Assembly (NCBI GenBank): GCA_963787345.1
Contig: CAWBCW010000005.1
Span: forward strand, 305,965-369,964
Source of the DNA: Bacillus_BD sp963787345
GTDB taxonomy: Bacteria > Bacillota > Bacilli > Bacillales > Cytobacillaceae
Reading direction: 5' to 3'
DNA length: 64,000 bases
The translations under genes and the position numbers were made by a program. A model generated the notes under the pieces. The model did no database searches. It had not been told where the DNA came from and was given only the letters and a program-made list of their open reading frames with translations. Shown here piece after piece: positions 59,885 to 64,000 of the stretch (the first letter of the stretch is position 1; every line of letters begins with the position of its first letter).

Positions 59885-62137
59885 ATGATGACTCAAGAAT
59901 ATATAGAAATTCGTGGTGCCCGAGAGAATAATCTTAAAAATGTATCTTTGCGCATACCCAAACGGAAAATCACCATTTTTACTGGTGTATCAGGGTCTGG
60001 CAAATCGTCTATCGTTTTCGATACAATTGCAGCTGAATCTCAGCGTCTATTGAATGAAAACTTCAGCATGTTCATCCGAACCTTTCTACCGCGCATTCCG
60101 CAACCTGATGCGGATGCGATCGAAAATCTGAGCATGGCGGTTATTGTCGACCAAAAACGCTTAGGCGGTGGAGCTCACTCAACCTTAGGAACGATTACAG
60201 ATATCAACCCCCTCCTTCGCCTGCTGTATTCCCGAGTGGGTCAACCCCATATTGGAGAGGCCTATATGTTTTCATTTAATGATCCACAAGGCATGTGTCC
60301 AGAGTGCAATGGAATAGGTCGCAGGTTGCGTGTTGATATGGATAAAGCAATCGACATGTCGAAATCATTAAATGAAGGGGCCATCATGCTGCCAGATTAT
60401 AAAGTAGGTACGTGGGAATATAATCTGCTAGTAGAATCAGGGTCCTTCGATGTCGATAAAAAGCTAAATGATTATTCCGAAGAGGAGCTAGAGGAACTAT
60501 TATATGGCAAGGCAAAAAAAGTCAAAGTACAAGTCTCTGGGAACACAATGAATATGACTGTAGAAGGCGTCATCGAGAAGTTCACCAACAAGTACATAAA
60601 ACAAGATTTAAAGACGAAATCTGAGCGAACACAAAAAGCGGTTACACCCTACATAACAGAAGGCATTTGCCCGAGTTGCCATGGGGCTCGACTCAGTCAA
60701 AAGGCTCTTAACTGCAAAATCAATGACTACAATATTGCCGAACTAGCTTCGATGGAAGTGGACCAGCTCATCCATGTTATTAAGGAAATAAAAGATCCAG
60801 TAGCTGCTCCAATGGTGAAGGCAATAACAGAGAGATTACAACATCTCGTGGATATTGGTCTAGAATATATAAGTCTCGATCGTGAAACCGACACATTGTC
60901 TGGAGGGGAATCCCAGCGTGTCAAAATGGTAAAACATCTAAGTGGCAGTCTCGTAGATGCCGTTTATATTTTTGATGAGCCAAGCATAGGTTTGCACCCT
61001 CGAGATGTACACCGCCTCAATGAATTGTTGAAAAAGCTGCGTGATAAAGGGAATACCGTTATTGTCGTTGAACATGATCCTGATGTCATTCAAGTAGCTG
61101 ATCATATTATTGATGTAGGTCCATATGCGGGAGACAAAGGCGGAACCATTTTGTACGAAGGAAGCTTTACTGGCCTACTCGAGTCTGATACATTAACGGG
61201 CAACTATATGAAACACTCTATGCCTATTAAAGATCAGTTTCGACAAGCAACAGGAAAGCTATCAATTGAAAACGCGACATTACATAACTTAAAAAATGTT
61301 AGTGTTGATATTCCAACAGGTATCTTAACGGTCGTTACAGGTGTAGCAGGCTCTGGGAAAAGTACATTGATTAATGATGTTTTTTTACAACAGCATGCTG
61401 ATGCCATTGTGATTGATCAAAAAGCTGTCGGTACATCTACCCGTTCGAATCCGGCCACGTATACAGGAATTATGGACGACATCCGTAAAGCTTTTGCGAA
61501 AGAGAACAATGTGAAGCCAGGACTATTTAGCTTTAATTCCAAAGGTGCCTGTGAGAATTGCCATGGTCTTGGCGTCGTTTATACAGACTTATCGTTTTTG
61601 GAAAATGTTAAAACACCTTGTGATGTATGTGGCGGCAAACGTTTCAAAGAAGAAGTATTGGCATACAAATTGAATGATAAATCGATTGCAGATGTATTGA
61701 AAATGACTGTTGAACAAGCACTAACTTTCTTTGATATCAAAAAAGTGGTGAAGATTCTGCAAGCCATGAATGACGTAGGCTTAAATTATTTGACACTTGG
61801 CCAACCACTCAGTACTTTATCGGGAGGAGAATGCCAACGGATTAAACTAGCCACCGAATTACATAAAAAGGGAAGCATTTATGTCATGGATGAACCAACG
61901 ACAGGACTTCATATGTCCGATATTACTCATCTATTAGATATCATGAATCGTCTTGTTGATACAGGTAACACGGTTATCGTAATCGAACATAACTTAGACA
62001 TCATCCGGAACGCCGATTGGATTATCGATATGGGACCCGAAGGCGGTAATAAAGGTGGTAAAGTAATATTTGAAGGCACTCCAAAGGAACTTTTGAATGC
62101 AAACCATTCACTTACAAGTCAATACTTAATTCAATAA
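59885..62137 (+). CDS. UvrA-like ABC protein (UvrA2/DrrC type)
   Basis: 750 residues against about 950 for UvrA. Two ATPase halves: Walker A GVSGSGKS at 34-41 and GVAGSGKS near 490; signature LSGGESQRVK and LSGGECQRIK; Walker B IFDEPSIGLHP and VMDEPTTGLH. Two zinc-finger Cys pairs (CPEC/CPSC and CENC/CDVC) remain. The missing length falls in the UvrB-interacting and insertion regions, as in the DrrC/UvrA2 group that protects DNA from intercalating or alkylating drugs. Start is ATG 59885 or the next ATG. Confidence 0.92.
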   Translation: MMTQEYIEIRGARENNLKNVSLRIPKRKITIFTGVSGSGKSSIVFDTIAAESQRLLNENFSMFIRTFLPRIPQPDADAIENLSMAVIVDQKRLGGGAHSTLGTITDINPLLRLLYSRVGQPHIGEAYMFSFNDPQGMCPECNGIGRRLRVDMDKAIDMSKSLNEGAIMLPDYKVGTWEYNLLVESGSFDVDKKLNDYSEEELEELLYGKAKKVKVQVSGNTMNMTVEGVIEKFTNKYIKQDLKTKSERTQKAVTPYITEGICPSCHGARLSQKALNCKINDYNIAELASMEVDQLIHVIKEIKDPVAAPMVKAITERLQHLVDIGLEYISLDRETDTLSGGESQRVKMVKHLSGSLVDAVYIFDEPSIGLHPRDVHRLNELLKKLRDKGNTVIVVEHDPDVIQVADHIIDVGPYAGDKGGTILYEGSFTGLLESDTLTGNYMKHSMPIKDQFRQATGKLSIENATLHNLKNVSVDIPTGILTVVTGVAGSGKSTLINDVFLQQHADAIVIDQKAVGTSTRSNPATYTGIMDDIRKAFAKENNVKPGLFSFNSKGACENCHGLGVVYTDLSFLENVKTPCDVCGGKRFKEEVLAYKLNDKSIADVLKMTVEQALTFFDIKKVVKILQAMNDVGLNYLTLGQPLSTLSGGECQRIKLATELHKKGSIYVMDEPTTGLHMSDITHLLDIMNRLVDTGNTVIVIEHNLDIIRNADWIIDMGPEGGNKGGKVIFEGTPKELLNANHSLTSQYLIQ

Positions 62138-62177
62138 TCGTTCACTTTGTATTCAATGATGATTAATTTTTATTCGT

Positions 62178-62212
62178 AAAGCCTAAATTCTAACAATAAG
62201 AATTTAGGCTTT
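62178..62212 (+). terminator. Terminator of UvrA-like gene
   Basis: AAAGCCTAAATTCT pairs with AGAATTTAGGCTTT around a 7-base loop and continues TATTAAA. 40 bases after the stop codon. Confidence 0.85.
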
Positions 62213-62290
62213 ATTAAATGAAAAGGTTCTTCCCATTTTATTCAAAATCCATTGCTGCTTCTAAATATTTTTGCTTTTTCCTTTTTAGAT

Positions 62291-63058
62291 TTATCTTAAA
62301 GCCACTTTGTTCTTTGGTGGCATAAACCAACCAATTAGAGCAATAGCAACTAATACCCCATAAAAGATCGTCGTCCAAGTCGCACTATGGGGAAAATCAT
62401 GATCTAAAATCCCTATATCCTCATGGGCAAGAGTAATAACAGCAAGTTTAACCCCTACCCAAGCAACAATCGCATAAGCAGTTGTTTCCAAAGCCGGACG
62501 TTTTTCAAGAAGTTGTACAAACCAAGTTGCCGCAAACTTAATCAAGATAAGGCCGGCTAGTCCTCCGAGAACAATCACAATAAACTGTCCTCCATCCATC
62601 CCCCCGAAATTATCGAGCGGTGAATCGGGAAGACCAAGGGCGAGAGCTACCGCAGCTAATATCGAATCAATGGCAAAAGCGAGATCAGCTAACGCAATCT
62701 TCCCTACAGTTGGCCAGAAACCTTTTCCAGCAGCTTCTTTTTCATCATCCTTATGAATTTTCTCATTCTTTTTCCCGAAACGAGCTTGAATAATATGCTT
62801 TAAGCCTAAGTAAAGAAGGTAAGCTGCTCCGATCGCCTGTATCTGCCACACGTTTGCGATAAAAGAAATGGCAAATAGTGCACCAAATCGAAAAATAAAA
62901 GCCATAATGATCCCATAATTGATCGCCTTATTTTTCTGATCTTCAGGTAAATGCTTGGCTATAATTGCCAGGACAAGAGCATTATCAGCTGATAACAACC
63001 CTTCCAGACCGATTAAAATTAATAATGCCCACGCATACTCCAACCATATGGACTCCAT
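62291..63058 (-). CDS. TerC-family membrane protein (YceF/MeeF-like)
   Basis: 255 residues, close to B. subtilis YceF (257). Seven to nine helices with the conserved acidic motifs GLEGLLSADNALVLA (residues about 18-32) and ADLAFAIDSILAA (about 124-136), the metal-binding Asp residues of TerC. A charged loop (GKKNEKIHKDDEKEAAGKG) lies between. In B. subtilis the paralogs export manganese used to load exoenzymes. No yybP-ykoY manganese riboswitch was recognised upstream. RBS AGGGGAG. Confidence 0.92.
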   Translation of the reverse strand: MESIWLEYAWALLILIGLEGLLSADNALVLAIIAKHLPEDQKNKAINYGIIMAFIFRFGALFAISFIANVWQIQAIGAAYLLYLGLKHIIQARFGKKNEKIHKDDEKEAAGKGFWPTVGKIALADLAFAIDSILAAVALALGLPDSPLDNFGGMDGGQFIVIVLGGLAGLILIKFAATWFVQLLEKRPALETTAYAIVAWVGVKLAVITLAHEDIGILDHDFPHSATWTTIFYGVLVAIALIGWFMPPKNKVALR

Positions 63059-63518
63059 TCACTTCTCCCCTTTCTAAAGCTTCTTTCATGTGATTTATCA
63101 AATTTTCTCCATCGAACTTTCGTGGAGATACAGTATATGAGCTTGTTCGATAAAGTACCATTTTAAAAAAACGTGGCATCCGCTAAATCAGAATTTCCCT
63201 TAAAACATAATCCAACTTTTTTATCGGTATTGGTTATTTATTATATGGTTCTTTTCGTGTAAACATTTACGTTATATTTTGGATTTTTACTTTCCTGAAA
63301 AGTACATATAATAAGAAAGGCGACATGAAAGGGGGAAGAGTTTTTTCAAAAAGAACAAGAGAGGCAAAATAAAACGAGCTAATGATGAAAAAGCAAGGAC
63401 GTTACTTCTTACAAAATGATCATGACCAAATGTTATTTTCTAATGGAGGTTGTTGTATTCGTTCGTATTCATACACCGACACAACTAGAAGTTTACAATA
63501 AGCAATGAATGCTTTTAC
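63059..63518. other. Intergenic region upstream of TerC gene
   Basis: 460 bases. No gene is called: a 39-codon + frame (63382-63501) has no good RBS. The region is AT-rich with TTTACA and TATAAT letters near 63240-63270 on the minus strand but at wrong spacing. The riboswitch common upstream of such genes was looked for and not seen. Confidence 0.4.
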
Positions 63519-63552
63519 TAAAAAAGAGCTCGTTTTAAATTAAAACAAGCTC
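63519..63552 (-). terminator. Terminator of VOC gene
   Basis: GAGCTCGTTTTAA (63526-63538) pairs with TTAAAACAAGCTC (63540-63552), one mismatch-tolerant G-U; on the minus strand TTTTTTAG follows. Confidence 0.88.
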
Positions 63553-63581
63553 CAAGATCTATTCAATATTTATTATTATTT

Positions 63582-63986
63582 TCAAGCTTCATGACTAAAT
63601 TGCCATTGAATGTTGTATCTATCAGTCAAGCTCCCATACTGTTTGCTCCAAGGTGTTTCTTGCAGTTCCATTTTAACAGAACCACCCTCTTTCAACTTGT
63701 CGAAGGCATCTTTGATCGCTTGCTCATCATTGCTTATATAAGCAAGTGTAATGTTATTGCCTTGTTGATAAGGCATTCCCGGATAATTATCGGAAAACAT
63801 CACTTTTCCTCCCGCTATCTCTAAATATGTATGCATAATCAACTCGCGTGCTTCTGGAGAAATCTCTTCAGAATGAACAGACCCAAATGTCATGAATTGA
63901 GGTTCCGGGAGCCCGAACACTTTTGCATAAAACTGAACAACTTCTCGAGTATTTCCGTCAAAAATTAAGTATGGATTCAATGCCAT
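63582..63986 (-). CDS. VOC-family protein (PhnB/YjdN-like glyoxalase fold)
   Basis: 134 residues. The N-terminal half LNPYLIFDGNTREVVQFYAKVFG and MHTYLEIAGGKVMFSDNYPG, then WSKQYGSLTDRYNIQWQFS are typical of PhnB-type VOC proteins, dimers of beta-alpha-beta units that bind metal or small ligands. The true substrate is unknown. Complete, with its start 14 bases from the window end and the RBS near the edge (GGATGGTGAT). Confidence 0.9.
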   Translation of the reverse strand: MALNPYLIFDGNTREVVQFYAKVFGLPEPQFMTFGSVHSEEISPEARELIMHTYLEIAGGKVMFSDNYPGMPYQQGNNITLAYISNDEQAIKDAFDKLKEGGSVKMELQETPWSKQYGSLTDRYNIQWQFSHEA

Positions 63987-64000
63987 ACAATCACCATCCC

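Noticed and set aside
63059..63350. yybP-ykoY manganese riboswitch upstream of the TerC-family gene
   Set aside because: The conserved GGGGAGUAG and GCC...CUGGGGAAGCCC-type elements were not found in the leader.
63382..63501. 39-codon + strand frame with a Cys pair
   Set aside because: Weak RBS, no family match and no supporting context.

Overview
The window is a stretch of chromosome from a low-GC, endospore-forming member of the Bacillaceae. The grounds are strong AGGAGG-type ribosome binding sites, frequent TTG/GTG starts, intrinsic terminators at nearly every operon end, a complete gerA-type spore germinant-receptor operon, a GerPA/GerPF-type spore protein, and B. subtilis-like gene sets (yngJ-H-HB-G-E, mtnWKDX, glpD, queC/queF). 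I cannot fix genus or species. No rRNA, tRNA, prophage or CRISPR array was seen.

Layout. 1-6.4 kb: 5' part of a multicopper oxidase lipoprotein, a MOSC protein, an old-yellow-enzyme oxidoreductase and an ABC-2 exporter pair. 6.5-11.8 kb: a minus-strand operon for isovaleryl/leucine catabolism (acyl-CoA dehydrogenase, biotin carboxylase, BCCP, HMG-CoA lyase, carboxyltransferase), without the methylglutaconyl-CoA hydratase. 12-18.7 kb: cyclophilin lipoprotein, YitT-like and AEC transporters, small proteins, a nuclease-family relic and a stand-alone TnpB gene with a long structured 3' region. 18.8-28.8 kb: a sulfur/methionine-salvage neighbourhood bounded by two SAM (S-box) riboswitches, one over an MFS transporter and one over mtnX-mtnD-mtnK-mtnW; between them lie a YyaE-like molybdoenzyme and a cluster of small membrane proteins bracketed by dispersed repeats.

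28.9-38.6 kb: glpD, an aldehyde dehydrogenase, an internally duplicated membrane protein, then a queuosine locus with two separate preQ1-I riboswitches (queF; queC plus a YhhQ/DUF165 transporter). A Fur-box-controlled pair (zinc-ribbon protein and DUF2325 protein), a DUF71-type ATPase and a protein with four exact 42-residue repeats follow. 39-44.2 kb: germinant receptor operon (A, C, D and B subunits), a GerP-like protein and an L,D-transpeptidase.

44.4-50.3 kb: a heterocycloanthracin/sonorensin-type thiazole/oxazole-modified peptide (TOMM) cluster with a Cys-rich repeat precursor, SagB-type dehydrogenase and YcaO cyclodehydratase. The leader-binding ThiF-like (F) protein gene reads through only with two +1 frameshifts. 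50.6-64 kb: a SurA-domain lipoprotein, small proteins, a response regulator/kinase pair with its own ABC exporter and a clear operator, a frameshifted YbdG-like mechanosensitive channel, a UvrA-like (DrrC-type) protein preceded by a leader-peptide-like small ORF, a TerC-family protein and a VOC-family protein.

The most notable observations are the TOMM cluster with its split F protein, the S-box-controlled transporter (candidate methylthioribose importer), the queF leader in which the terminator hairpin carries the ribosome binding site, and the TnpB element with its extended structured 3' region. All calls come from reading the sequence; no database search was run.
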